From an uncultured Sphingomonas sp. (GTDB taxonomy: Bacteria; Pseudomonadota; Alphaproteobacteria; Sphingomonadales; Sphingomonadaceae), in the NCBI RefSeq assembly GCF_913774285.1, contig NZ_CAJYHX010000016.1, positions 1 to 39,033 on the forward strand: DNA of 39,033 nt. The letters run 5' to 3'. The notes beneath the pieces are model-generated. The model did not search any database, was not told the origin of the DNA, and was given only the letters and a program-made list of their open reading frames with translations. How positions within the stretch are numbered: the stretch's first letter is position 1; every line of letters starts with the position of its first letter. Both the position numbers and the translations under genes were made by a program. Shown piece by piece: positions 25,799-33,600 of the stretch.

Positions 25799-27141
25799 TT
25801 CGCTAGCGGACGCAGAAGCGCATCTGGGTTGAACCCACCGTCAGCTGGCTCGACGCGGGAGACCTCATACGAGCGTGAGAGCGCTTCCAAGATTAGCTCG
25901 CGCAGGTCTTCACCCGCTCTGGCATACGATCCAACCTCGTTCACACGAACCGGAATCCCGCGGCGGGCAGGGATTGCCTGATCACCGAATTGTGGGCCGA
26001 CGACGACGCGAGCGCGAACCTTCGCTTTTGACGCCGCTTCAAACCGGCGCTTTTCGTTGCCCTTGAAAGCGATGTGCGTCGAAACGCCCTGACGGCGCAG
26101 TTCGGCGGCGACCCCGATGGCGGTGAATTCAGCCTCAGGAGACCAGGGAATCACGGAAACAACAGGTTGATCTTCCGCAGGCTCGTCGATCAGCATCGCC
26201 AGCCGCTCGACCCCGGCCGCCCAGCCCACGCCGGCCGTCTCGGGGCCGCCGAGCGAGCCGATCAGCCCGTCATAGCGGCCGCCGGCCAGCACCGTGCCCT
26301 GCGCGCCCAGCCGGTCCGTCACGAACTCGAAGGCGGTGTGGCGGTAGTAATCGAGCCCCCGCACCAGCCGCGCATTGCGCGTCCAGGCGACGCCGGCGGC
26401 ATCCAGCCCGTCGGTCACCGCCTTGAAGAAGGCGGCGGCTTCGTCGGTCAGATAGGCGTCGATGTCCGGCGCGCTGTCGGCGATCGGGCGGTCGCGCGGG
26501 TCCTTCGAATCGAGGATGCGCAGCGGGTTCTTCTCGAGCCGCGCCAGGCTGTCTTCGGAGAGTTCGCCCTTGTGCGCCTCGAAATGCGCGACCAGCGCGG
26601 TGCGCCAGGCATCGCGCGTCGCGGCATCGCCCAGCGTGTTGAGCTGCAGCGTCACGCCTTCGGCAATGCCGAGGTCCTTGAGCAGCTGGTCGGCCAGCAC
26701 CAGCAGCTCGACATCGGCGGCCGGTTCGGGCGCGCCGAGGATCTCGGCGTCGATCTGGTGGAACTGGCGATAGCGGCCCTTTTGCGGACGCTCGTAGCGG
26801 AACACCGGGCCCGAGGTCGCGAGCTTCAGCGGCGCGAACTGCTGCCAGCCCTCGCTGATATAGGCCCGCGCGATGCCGGCGGTGAATTCGGGACGCAGCG
26901 TGATCGAATCGCCGCCGCGATCGTCGAAGGTGTACATCTCCTTGGAGACGACGTCCGAGGTTTCGCCCATCGAGCGGGCGAACACGCCCGTCGCCTCGAA
27001 GATCGGGATCTCGAGCCGCTGGAAGCAATAGAGCTTGCGCACCTGGTCGAACTTCTCGAGCACCGCGGCGAAACGCCGCTGGTCTTCGCCGAAAATGTCC
27101 TGGGTGCCCCGGATGCGCTGGGGGGTCTGGATACGTGCCAT
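25795..27141 (-). CDS. hisS: Histidine-tRNA ligase (class II), with an unusual C-terminal domain
   Basis: Charges tRNA-His. 448 residues from the ATG at 27141 ([17 protein letters not shown], the usual N-terminus). The class II motifs are visible: motif 1 region, motif 2 [18 protein letters not shown], the histidine loop [15 protein letters not shown] and motif 3 [14 protein letters not shown]. The catalytic core is typical. The anticodon-binding part after about residue 320 ([18 protein letters not shown] onward) matches the domain only loosely, has a longer tail, and its DNA (25801-26180) is about 62% GC by hand count against about 76% at 26221-26400, with otherwise rare codons (GTT, CCT, TCA, AGA, CTA). 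This suggests a recombinant 3' end. It is first of hisS-prfA-prmC. Confidence 0.96.
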   Translation of the reverse strand: MARIQTPQRIRGTQDIFGEDQRRFAAVLEKFDQVRKLYCFQRLEIPIFEATGVFARSMGETSDVVSKEMYTFDDRGGDSITLRPEFTAGIARAYISEGWQQFAPLKLATSGPVFRYERPQKGRYRQFHQIDAEILGAPEPAADVELLVLADQLLKDLGIAEGVTLQLNTLGDAATRDAWRTALVAHFEAHKGELSEDSLARLEKNPLRILDSKDPRDRPIADSAPDIDAYLTDEAAAFFKAVTDGLDAAGVAWTRNARLVRGLDYYRHTAFEFVTDRLGAQGTVLAGGRYDGLIGSLGGPETAGVGWAAGVERLAMLIDEPAEDQPVVSVIPWSPEAEFTAIGVAAELRRQGVSTHIAFKGNEKRRFEAASKAKVRARVVVGPQFGDQAIPARRGIPVRVNEVGSYARAGEDLRELILEALSRSYEVSRVEPADGGFNPDALLRPLAK

Positions 27142-27254
27142 TTGGGCGCGGCTATTAGGCCGGTTTGGGGCGCGCCGCAATGTGGGTGAGGGGAAGCCGG
27201 CTGGACAGCGCTAAGCCGTTGAAGCCGAAGCCCTGCAGGACTAGGGCGCACGCC

Positions 27255-28100
27255 ATGAGTCGCATCCTGCTTGTCCTCGCCGCGCTGCTCGGCTTCGGCG
27301 CCGCTTCGCCCGCTTCCGCCTATTGGGAATATGGCCACGAGACGGTGGGCGCGATCGCCTATCGCAACGTGACGCCGGCGGTGCGCGCGAAGATCGACGC
27401 GCTGCTCAAGCGCCAGGCGCTGCTCGAGACGCCGACCTGCCCGGCGAACACGATCGAGCAGGCGGCGGTCTGGGCGGACTGCGTCAAGACGCTCGGCCCG
27501 CGCTTCAGCTACGCCTATTCCTGGCACTATCAGAATATCGACATCTGCCAGCCCTTCGACCTGAAGCCGCCGTGCCGCGACGGCAATTGCGTCTCCGCAC
27601 AGATCGAGCGCGACGTGAAGCTGCTCAAGGACCGCAAGGTGCCGGTGCGCGAGCGGGTAATGGCGCTGGTGTTCCTCGTCCACTTCGTCGGCGATCTCCA
27701 CCAGCCGCTCCATGCGGGCGATCACAGCGACCTCGGCGGCAACAAGGTGAAGACCAACTACGGCGCCTTCACCAGCGCCAAGCTCAACCTCCATTCGGTG
27801 TGGGACGGCTATCTGGCCGAGCGCGCGATCTCGCAGCCGCCCTCGCCGGTGCGCGCCTATAGCGCCGCCGAGCGCAACGCGGCATGGGGCGGTAGCGTCG
27901 AGGACTGGAGCCGGCAGAGCTGGCAGGTCGCGCGTGACGTCGTGTATCCGAGCGCGGCGGGCGCGGCGGTGTGCACGCCGGGCGACCATCCCGCGCATCT
28001 CGACGAGGCGACGCTGGCCAAGCTGGTGCCGGTCGCGCGCGACCAGGTGGTGCGCGGCGGGCTGCGCCTGGCCAAGTTGCTCGACGAGGCGCTGGGCTGA
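27255..28100 (+). CDS. Secreted S1/P1-type nuclease
   Basis: Zinc-dependent single-strand nuclease/3'-nucleotidase, 281 residues, exported by a signal peptide (cleavage near ASA-Y23 or just before Trp24). The nine metal ligands expected for P1 nuclease are all visible: Trp24, His28, Asp75, His91, His143, Asp147, His153, His180 and Asp184, in contexts YWEYGHE, VWAD, SWHYQN, VHFVGDLHQPLH and NLHSVWD. Six cysteines could form disulfides. The start at 27255 has only a weak AGGG upstream. It is divergent from hisS (113 bp) and 37 bp before phhA. A role in periplasmic nucleic-acid scavenging is inferred. Confidence 0.93.
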   Translation: MSRILLVLAALLGFGAASPASAYWEYGHETVGAIAYRNVTPAVRAKIDALLKRQALLETPTCPANTIEQAAVWADCVKTLGPRFSYAYSWHYQNIDICQPFDLKPPCRDGNCVSAQIERDVKLLKDRKVPVRERVMALVFLVHFVGDLHQPLHAGDHSDLGGNKVKTNYGAFTSAKLNLHSVWDGYLAERAISQPPSPVRAYSAAERNAAWGGSVEDWSRQSWQVARDVVYPSAAGAAVCTPGDHPAHLDEATLAKLVPVARDQVVRGGLRLAKLLDEALG

Positions 28101-28137
28101 CGTTTCGCTCCTTCGGGCGGGCTGCTATATCCCGTCC

Positions 28138-29004
28138 ATGAAGAAGGAAACGCATGTGCTGGAGCGGCCGCCCGAGGGCGCGGCGGCGGACTGGACGATC
28201 CCGCAGGACTGGGCCGCCTATACGGCGGAAGAACACGCCACCTGGGACAAGCTGTTCGCGCGGCAGGCGAAACTGCTGCCCGGGCGCGCCTCCTCGGCCT
28301 ATCTCAAGGGGCTGGAGGCGCTGCGGCTGTCCGAGTCGGGCATCCCCGATTTCGAGGAACTGTCCGAACGGCTGATGCAGCTCACCGGCTGGCAGGTCGT
28401 CGCGGTGCCGGGGCTGGTGCCGGACGACGTGTTCTTCGATCATATGGCGAACCGCCGCTTCGTCGCAGGCAACTTCATCCGCCGGCCGGACCAGCTCGAC
28501 TATATCCAGGAGCCGGACGTGTTCCACGACGTGTTCGGCCACGTGCCGATGCTCGCGGACCCGGTCTTCGCCGATTATCTGGAAGCCTATGGCCGCGGCG
28601 GCATGCGCGCGCTGGAGCTGGGGGCGCTCAAGCAGCTCGGCCGGCTCTATTGGTACACGGTGGAGTTCGGGTTGGTCGAAGAGGCCGAAGGGCTGCGCAT
28701 CTATGGCTCGGGCATCGTGTCTAGCTCGGCCGAGAGCGTGTTCGCGCTCGACAGCGACAGCCCCAACCGCATCCGCTTCGACATGAAGCGGGTGATGCGC
28801 ACCGACTATCGGATCGACGATTTCCAGCAGAATTATTTCGTGATCCCCAGCTTCGAGGCGCTGCTCCGCGAGACGGTGGAGACCGATTTCGCGCCGCTCT
28901 ATGCGGAGATCCTGGCGCAGCCGGACATCCCGATCGCGGCGATCCTGCCGGGGGATGGGGTGATTACGCGCGGGACGCAGGCATATGCCGAGGGGAAGGG
29001 CTGA
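28138..29004 (+). CDS. phhA: Phenylalanine 4-monooxygenase
   Basis: Pterin- and iron-dependent hydroxylation of phenylalanine to tyrosine. The 288 residues match the bacterial monomeric form, with no regulatory ACT domain. Iron ligands His130 and His135 lie in PDVFHDVFGHVPML and Glu176 in YWYTVEFGLV; the pterin-binding segment GLVPDDVFFDHMANRRF is present. There is no clear Shine-Dalgarno: TATATC ends 9 bases before the ATG, so a leaderless start is possible but weakly supported. No pterin recycling gene (phhB) is adjacent. Confidence 0.95.
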   Translation: MKKETHVLERPPEGAAADWTIPQDWAAYTAEEHATWDKLFARQAKLLPGRASSAYLKGLEALRLSESGIPDFEELSERLMQLTGWQVVAVPGLVPDDVFFDHMANRRFVAGNFIRRPDQLDYIQEPDVFHDVFGHVPMLADPVFADYLEAYGRGGMRALELGALKQLGRLYWYTVEFGLVEEAEGLRIYGSGIVSSSAESVFALDSDSPNRIRFDMKRVMRTDYRIDDFQQNYFVIPSFEALLRETVETDFAPLYAEILAQPDIPIAAILPGDGVITRGTQAYAEGKG

Positions 29005-29053
29005 CGGGCGGGGCAACGCTTGGTCGGCAGGACTTCCGTTTCCACCCGCCATC

Positions 29054-29150
29054 GTCATTCCCGCGAAGGCGGGAATCCATTTGCCAGGACGCTGGGGGCA
29101 GGGGCCGCGGCATCAGCGCCAATGGATCCCCGCCTTCGCGGGGATGACGG
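29054..29150. repeat. Inverted-repeat doublet, copy 4 (subfamily A)
   Basis: Left arm GTCATTCCCGCGAAGGCGGG, right arm CCCCGCCTTCGCGGGGATGAC. The core GACGCTGGGGGCAGGGGCC is in the same orientation as copy 1. It lies between phhA and the EamA transporter gene, both on the plus strand. Confidence 0.85.
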
Positions 29151-29155
29151 TGTAT

Positions 29156-29184
29156 TTGACACGGAGCGAGCAGGATCCCGGAAG
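29156..29184 (+). promoter_or_regulatory. Candidate promoter of the EamA-GNAT-SMR operon
   Basis: A perfect TTGACA (29156-29161) is followed after 17 bp by CGGAAG (29179-29184), a 4 of 6 match to the TAGAAG box used elsewhere in the window. The start codon is 57 bp downstream. It begins only 6 bp after repeat copy 4. Confidence 0.35.
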
Positions 29185-29241
29185 GTGAAGGTCAGGGTTT
29201 AAGGCTCGCAATCTCGGGAACCTGCCGCTACCCGCACCCCC

Positions 29242-30132
29242 ATGTCCCGTTCGCCCCGCCTTGCCTTTCTCGTCGCTGCGCTCGGCATCGCCAATTATTC
29301 GGTGATGGACGCGGTGATGAAGGGCATGTCGATCGCGCACGGCGCCTATAGCGCGGTGCTGTGGCGCTCGGTCGGGGCGATCGTGCTGCTCGGGCCGATC
29401 TTCCTGCTGCGGCGGACCCCCTGGCCGAGTCCCCATGCGCTGAAACTCCACTTCGCGCGCGGGGTGCTGGCGGGCAGTTCGGTGGTGCTGTTCTTCTGGG
29501 GGCTTGCCCGCGTCACCATGGCGCAGGGGATCGCGCTCACCTTCCTCGCGCCGCTGATCGCGATGTTCCTCGCCGCCGCCTTTCTCGGCGAGCGGATCCG
29601 CCGCGCGGCGATCGGCGGCTCACTCGTCGCCAGCCTCGGCGTGCTGACCATCGCCGCTGGACAGGCGCAGGCGCATGCCTCGACCGAGGTCGTGCTCGGC
29701 TCGATCGCGGTGTTCGCCGCCTCGATCCTCTATGCCGGCAGCCTGATCCTGCTCCGCCGGCAGGCGCAGGTGGCGGACCCGATCGAAGTCGCGCTGTTCA
29801 CCAGCCTCGTTCTCGCGCTGGTGATGCTGCCGGGCGCCCCGTGGTTCTCCGCCATGCCGTCGCTCGCGCTTTGGCCGTGGATCCTCGGCGCGGCGCTGGT
29901 CGGTTCGATCTCCGCGGTGCTGCTCGCCTGGGCCTATGGCCATGCCGAGGCGCAGGTACTGGCGCCGGTGGAATATACCGCCTTCGTGTGGGCCGCGCTG
30001 CTCGGCTATGTCGTGTTCGACGAGCGCGTCTCGGCCTGGACGGTCGCGGGCGCGCTGCTCATCATCCTCGGGTGCCTCGCCGCGATCCGCGGCCGTGTCG
30101 CCCCCGCTCCCCAGACCGAGGCCGCCGCATGA
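29242..30132 (+). CDS. EamA/DMT family transporter
   Basis: Inner-membrane protein of 296 residues with ten predicted helices in two EamA repeats (about 7-140 and 150-285). Repeat features include ANYSVMDAVMKGM, YSAVLWRSVGAIVLL, TFLAPLIAMFLAAAFLGERI and APVEYTAFVWAALLGYVVFDERV, with the paired late-helix Glu-Arg motif. Substrate unknown; family members export amino acids or metabolites. The stop overlaps the next gene's start as ATGA, so it is the first of three coupled genes. Confidence 0.92.
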   Translation: MSRSPRLAFLVAALGIANYSVMDAVMKGMSIAHGAYSAVLWRSVGAIVLLGPIFLLRRTPWPSPHALKLHFARGVLAGSSVVLFFWGLARVTMAQGIALTFLAPLIAMFLAAAFLGERIRRAAIGGSLVASLGVLTIAAGQAQAHASTEVVLGSIAVFAASILYAGSLILLRRQAQVADPIEVALFTSLVLALVMLPGAPWFSAMPSLALWPWILGAALVGSISAVLLAWAYGHAEAQVLAPVEYTAFVWAALLGYVVFDERVSAWTVAGALLIILGCLAAIRGRVAPAPQTEAAA

Positions 30133-30608
30133 CCCAGATCCGATTCGCCACGCCCGCCGACGTGCCCCAGATCCTTGCCTTCGTCCGCGAACTCGCCGAA
30201 TTCGAGCGCGAGCCCGACGCGGTGCTCGCGACCGAGCCGATGCTGGAAGCCGCGCTGTTCGGCCCGCGCCCGGCGGCGGAGGCGGTGATCGCGGAAGCCG
30301 CGGACGGCACCCCGCTCGGCTTCGCGCTGTTCTTCCAGAACTTCTCCACCTGGACCGGGCTTCCGGGCATGTATCTGGAAGATTTGTACGTCACCCCTGC
30401 CGCGCGCGGCGCAGGCGTCGGCAAGGCGCTTCTGCGCCATTTGGCCGATATCGCCGTCACGCGCGGCTATGCCAGGTTCGAATGGTCGGTGCTCGACTGG
30501 AACCAGCCGGCGATCGATTTCTACCGCGCGATGGGGGCAATGGGCATGGACGAATGGACGGTGCAGCGGGTGACCGGCGACGCACTGCTCGCGCTGGCCG
30601 GCCGCTGA
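30129..30608 (+). CDS. GNAT family N-acetyltransferase
   Basis: 159 residues with the GNAT fold: IRFATPADVPQILAFVRELAEFE (4-26), a beta strand ending LPGMYLEDLYVTPAARGAGVGKALL in which RGAGVGKA is the acetyl-CoA motif A, and the C-terminal WNQPAIDFYRAMGAMGMDEW. It resembles diamine/spermidine acetyltransferase-like proteins (YLEDLYV segment, FYxxxGA), but the substrate is not certain. Overlaps the EamA stop by 4 bp and the SMR start by 1 bp. Confidence 0.92.
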   Translation: MTQIRFATPADVPQILAFVRELAEFEREPDAVLATEPMLEAALFGPRPAAEAVIAEAADGTPLGFALFFQNFSTWTGLPGMYLEDLYVTPAARGAGVGKALLRHLADIAVTRGYARFEWSVLDWNQPAIDFYRAMGAMGMDEWTVQRVTGDALLALAGR

Positions 30609-30931
30609 TGGGCTGGATCTACCTGCTGCTCGGGGGGCTGTGCGAAGTGGGGTTCACCACCTGCATGCGCTTCACCGACGGCTTCCGGAACATCCCCTGG
30701 ACGCTGGCCTTCCTTGGCTTCATCGCGGTGTCGATGGCGCTGCTCGAGATGGCCTCGCGCACGGTGCCGCTGGGCACCGCTTACGCCGTCTGGGGCGGGA
30801 TCGGCGCGCTCGGCACGGTGATCGTCGGCATGCTCTGGTTCGGCGAGCCGGTGAGCGCGGTGCGCATCCTGCTCATTTTCGGCCTGGTCGCGTGCATCGC
30901 CGGGCTGCGGCTGGCGGGCGGCGGACACTAA
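30608..30931 (+). CDS. Small multidrug resistance (SMR) family transporter
   Basis: 107 residues, four transmembrane helices, dual-topology dimer expected. The essential Glu13 lies in GGLCEVGFTTCMRF, and the second half holds PLGTAYAVWGGIGALGTVIVG and RILLIFGLVACIAGLRL. The helix-1 pattern deviates from guanidinium exporters (Phe16, Thr17 and Arg20 in place of Trp, Ala and Lys) and is nearer to drug/quaternary-amine SMRs, so I do not assign sugE or emrE. The start at 30608 shares one base with the GNAT stop (TGATG). No guanidine riboswitch is possible here as there is no leader. Confidence 0.92.
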   Translation: MGWIYLLLGGLCEVGFTTCMRFTDGFRNIPWTLAFLGFIAVSMALLEMASRTVPLGTAYAVWGGIGALGTVIVGMLWFGEPVSAVRILLIFGLVACIAGLRLAGGGH

Positions 30932-31010
30932 GACCCCAAAGGGCTAGGCACACCCGTTCTTGTCTGACAAGATCGGCGGCAAGACCGTCGTGTCAGGGGA
31001 GAGGGTGTTC

Positions 31011-33362
31011 GTGAAAGCCAAGTCGCTTCTGCTGCTGGGCGCAGCGCTTGCCGCGAGCATTGCGCCGAGTTTTGCAGCCCTGGCTGCGCCGATCCAGGTG
31101 CAAGCCAGCGAGGGCGCAACGCTGCTCGCGAAGAGCGAGACCGGCGCCACCTTCCGCACCGCGCAGGGCGTGCTCGCCCTCACCATCTGGGGCGACCGCA
31201 TCCTCCGCGTGACGATGCTGCGCGAAGGCGCCGAGCGCGCGCCCGATCTCGCGCTGGTCGGCCAGCCCGCGAAGACCAGCTGGACGCTCGAGCAGCAGGC
31301 GGAGCGCTATCTGATCGCGACCCCGGAGATGCGGATCAGCGTCGACCGCAAGACCAGCGCGGTTGCGCTGCTCGGTGCTGACGACAAGCCGCTGGTCGGC
31401 GAAACCGATCTCTATCGCCGCAGGCTGGGCGGCACGCCCGATGCGGACGGCGCCATACGTACCGCTTTCACCATGCCGGAGGGCCGGGCGGTCTATGGCC
31501 TCGGCCAGCACCAGGCGGGGCTGCTCGACTATCGCGGGCATATCGTCCGGCTGCAGCAGGCGAACACCGATGTCGGCGTACCGGTGCTGGTGTCGCCCGC
31601 CGGCTTCGGGCTGTTCTGGAACAATGCCTCGGTCACCGAGGTGGCGGTCGATACGCCGCAGGCGGGCAACCGGATCGTGTTCCGCTCGGCGGCGGGCGAG
31701 GGCGTCGACTATTTCCTGTTCGCAGGTCCCGATGTCGACCAGGTAATCGGCGCCTATCGCCAGCTGACCGGCGCCGCCTCGCTGCTGCCGCGCTGGGCCT
31801 GGGGGCTGTGGCAGTCGAAGGAGCGCTATGGCTCGCAGGCCGAGCTGCTGGGCGTGGCGGCCGAATATCGCCGTCTCGGCATCCCGCTCGATGCGGTGGT
31901 GCAGGACTGGCAGTACTGGCCGGAAGGACGCTGGGGCAGCCACGAGATGGACCCGGCGCGCTATCCCGATCCCAAGGGGATGCTGGATACGCTGCACCGG
32001 GAGAATGTCCACAGCATCGTCTCGGTCTGGCCGAGGCTCGACGTGGGGCTGGAGAACACACGCGCGCTCGACGCGATCGGCGGGCTCTACCCCAAGACCT
32101 ACCCGAACGTGTATCCGGCGGGCGAGGGCCGCTGGTACGACGCTTTCTCCCCCAAGGCCCGCGCGCTATACTGGAAGCAGATCTCCGATCGGCTCGGCAG
32201 GGCCGGGTTCGACGGCTATTGGCTCGACGGGAGCGAGGCCGAGCTGGGCGGCCATTGGGGCGAGATGGCCGAGGTGAACACTGCGGCAGGCCCCGGCGCG
32301 CTGGTGTTCAACGCCTATCCGCTGATGCACACCACCGCGGTGCACGACGGCATGGCCGCGGATTATGCCGCCAAGCGCCCGCTCCTGCTCACCCGCTCGG
32401 CCTGGGCGGGGCAGCAGCGCAACGGCGCCTTCACCTGGTCGGGCGACGTCAGCGGGCGCTGGGACGTGTTCGCGAAGCAGATTCCCGCGGGCGTCAATTT
32501 CTCGATGACCGGCAATCCCTTCTGGTCGGCGGATATCGGCGGCTTCTTCGGCGGCAGCCCCAAGGATCCGGCCTATCAGGAGCTGTTCACCCGCTGGCTG
32601 CAGTTCGCGGTGTTCAACCCGATGTTCCGCATCCACGGCACCGGCGAGGGCAAGGAAGTCTACAGCTTCCCCGAGGCCGTCCGCCAGCCGCTGCTCGATG
32701 CGGTGGCGCTGCGCTACCGGCTGCTGCCCTTTCTCTATGCGCAGAGCTGGCAGGTCGCCGATCGCGGCGCCTCCTTCCTCTATCCTGTCGGCATGGTGTT
32801 CCCCGAGGACCGCGCGGCGCAGGACCTGCGCGACCAATATCTGTTCGGGCGCAACCTGCTGGTCAGCCCGGTCATCGAGCCCGGCGCCACGTCGCGCAGC
32901 GTGTACCTCCCGGCGGGTACCGAGTGGATCGATTTCTGGACCGGCACCCGGCACAAGGGGGGCGCCAAGCTCCAAGTAGCCGCGCCGATCGGGCAGATTC
33001 CGGTCCAGGTCGCGGCGGGCACGATCCTGCCGCTGGGTTCGCCGGTCCAATATGCCGACCAGTCCCCCGATCGCCCGATCGAGCTGCGCGTCTATCGCGG
33101 CGCCGATGGCCGCTTCACCCTCTATGACGATGCCGGCGACGGCCAGGGCTGGCGCCGCGGCGAGCGCACGACGATCGCGCTGGCGCTGGACGACAAGGCA
33201 GGGACGCTGACGATCGGCGCGCGCGCTGGCCGCTATCCGGGCATGGCGAAGACGCGCCGGTTCCGGGTGGTGACGGTGGCGCCGGGTGTCGGCACCGGGC
33301 TCGCCGAAGCGGCCGGGCGCGAGGTGGTGTATGACGGGCGGCGCGTGGTCGTGACGCTGTAG
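31011..33362 (+). CDS. Secreted glycoside hydrolase family 31 (alpha-xylosidase/alpha-glucosidase-like)
   Basis: 783 residues from a GTG start at 31011, chosen because GGGGAG lies 8 bases upstream and KAKSLLLLGAALAASIAPSFAALA is a signal peptide. An upstream frame from TTG 30960 is less likely, and GTG 31005 is too close to the ribosome site. The N-terminal beta-sandwich is followed by the (beta/alpha)8 barrel: substrate strand PLDAVVQDWQYWPEGRWGS, nucleophile Asp406 in GYWLDGSEAE, LLLTRSAWAGQQRNG, acid/base Asp479 in WSGDVSGRW, and FWSADIGGFFGG; then C-terminal beta domains. A periplasmic role in breaking alpha-linked oligosaccharides is inferred. No polysaccharide-utilisation transporter is adjacent. 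Confidence 0.93.
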   Translation: MKAKSLLLLGAALAASIAPSFAALAAPIQVQASEGATLLAKSETGATFRTAQGVLALTIWGDRILRVTMLREGAERAPDLALVGQPAKTSWTLEQQAERYLIATPEMRISVDRKTSAVALLGADDKPLVGETDLYRRRLGGTPDADGAIRTAFTMPEGRAVYGLGQHQAGLLDYRGHIVRLQQANTDVGVPVLVSPAGFGLFWNNASVTEVAVDTPQAGNRIVFRSAAGEGVDYFLFAGPDVDQVIGAYRQLTGAASLLPRWAWGLWQSKERYGSQAELLGVAAEYRRLGIPLDAVVQDWQYWPEGRWGSHEMDPARYPDPKGMLDTLHRENVHSIVSVWPRLDVGLENTRALDAIGGLYPKTYPNVYPAGEGRWYDAFSPKARALYWKQISDRLGRAGFDGYWLDGSEAELGGHWGEMAEVNTAAGPGALVFNAYPLMHTTAVHDGMAADYAAKRPLLLTRSAWAGQQRNGAFTWSGDVSGRWDVFAKQIPAGVNFSMTGNPFWSADIGGFFGGSPKDPAYQELFTRWLQFAVFNPMFRIHGTGEGKEVYSFPEAVRQPLLDAVALRYRLLPFLYAQSWQVADRGASFLYPVGMVFPEDRAAQDLRDQYLFGRNLLVSPVIEPGATSRSVYLPAGTEWIDFWTGTRHKGGAKLQVAAPIGQIPVQVAAGTILPLGSPVQYADQSPDRPIELRVYRGADGRFTLYDDAGDGQGWRRGERTTIALALDDKAGTLTIGARAGRYPGMAKTRRFRVVTVAPGVGTGLAEAAGREVVYDGRRVVVTL

Positions 33363-33400
33363 GGTGCGCCGGCGAGAGCGATCCCCCAGAAAAAAGACCT

Positions 33401-33497
33401 CGTCATCCCGGCGGAAGCCGGGATCCATTCGCGCTGATGTGGCGGTTCTTTCCCCCAGCGCACAGGGCAATGGATCCCGGCTTTCGCCGGGATGACG
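33401..33497. repeat. Inverted-repeat doublet, copy 5 (subfamily A, inverted)
   Basis: Left arm CGTCATCCCGGCGGAAGCCG and right arm GGCTTTCGCCGGGATGACG. Its core, read on the minus strand, contains GCGCTGGGGGAAAGAACCGC and matches copies 1 and 4, so this copy is in the opposite orientation. It lies between the GH31 and first DUF4139 genes. Confidence 0.85.
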
Positions 33498-33520
33498 ATC
33501 GACTTGGAGGTTCCAGTGCG

Positions 33521-33540
33521 CCTCCCCCTGGCGGGGGAGG
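33521..33540. repeat. GC-rich hairpin, single REP-like arm
   Basis: CCTCCCCC-TGGC-GGGGGAGG, perfect 8-bp arms. It resembles a single arm of the doublet at 24609-24708. It lies 60 bp upstream of the DUF4139 gene start and only 23 bp after repeat copy 5. Confidence 0.6.
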
Positions 33541-33600
33541 AAACACTAGCCGCCGCTCCTCGATCTGCTACGATCCTTGCAACCAAGGGGGAGGACGAGG

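Noticed and set aside
30608..30931. Guanidinium exporter with guanidine riboswitch
   Set aside because: The SMR gene overlaps the GNAT gene by one base, leaving no leader, and helix-1 residues do not match the exporter pattern well.
30959..30971. Palindrome CTTGT-CTG-ACAAG before the GH31 gene as an operator
   Set aside because: Five-base arms are too short to rise above chance, and no regulator is adjacent.
6083..33497. CRISPR array
   Set aside because: The recurring repeats are dispersed across 27 kb between genes, are inverted doublets rather than direct repeats, and there are no cas genes.
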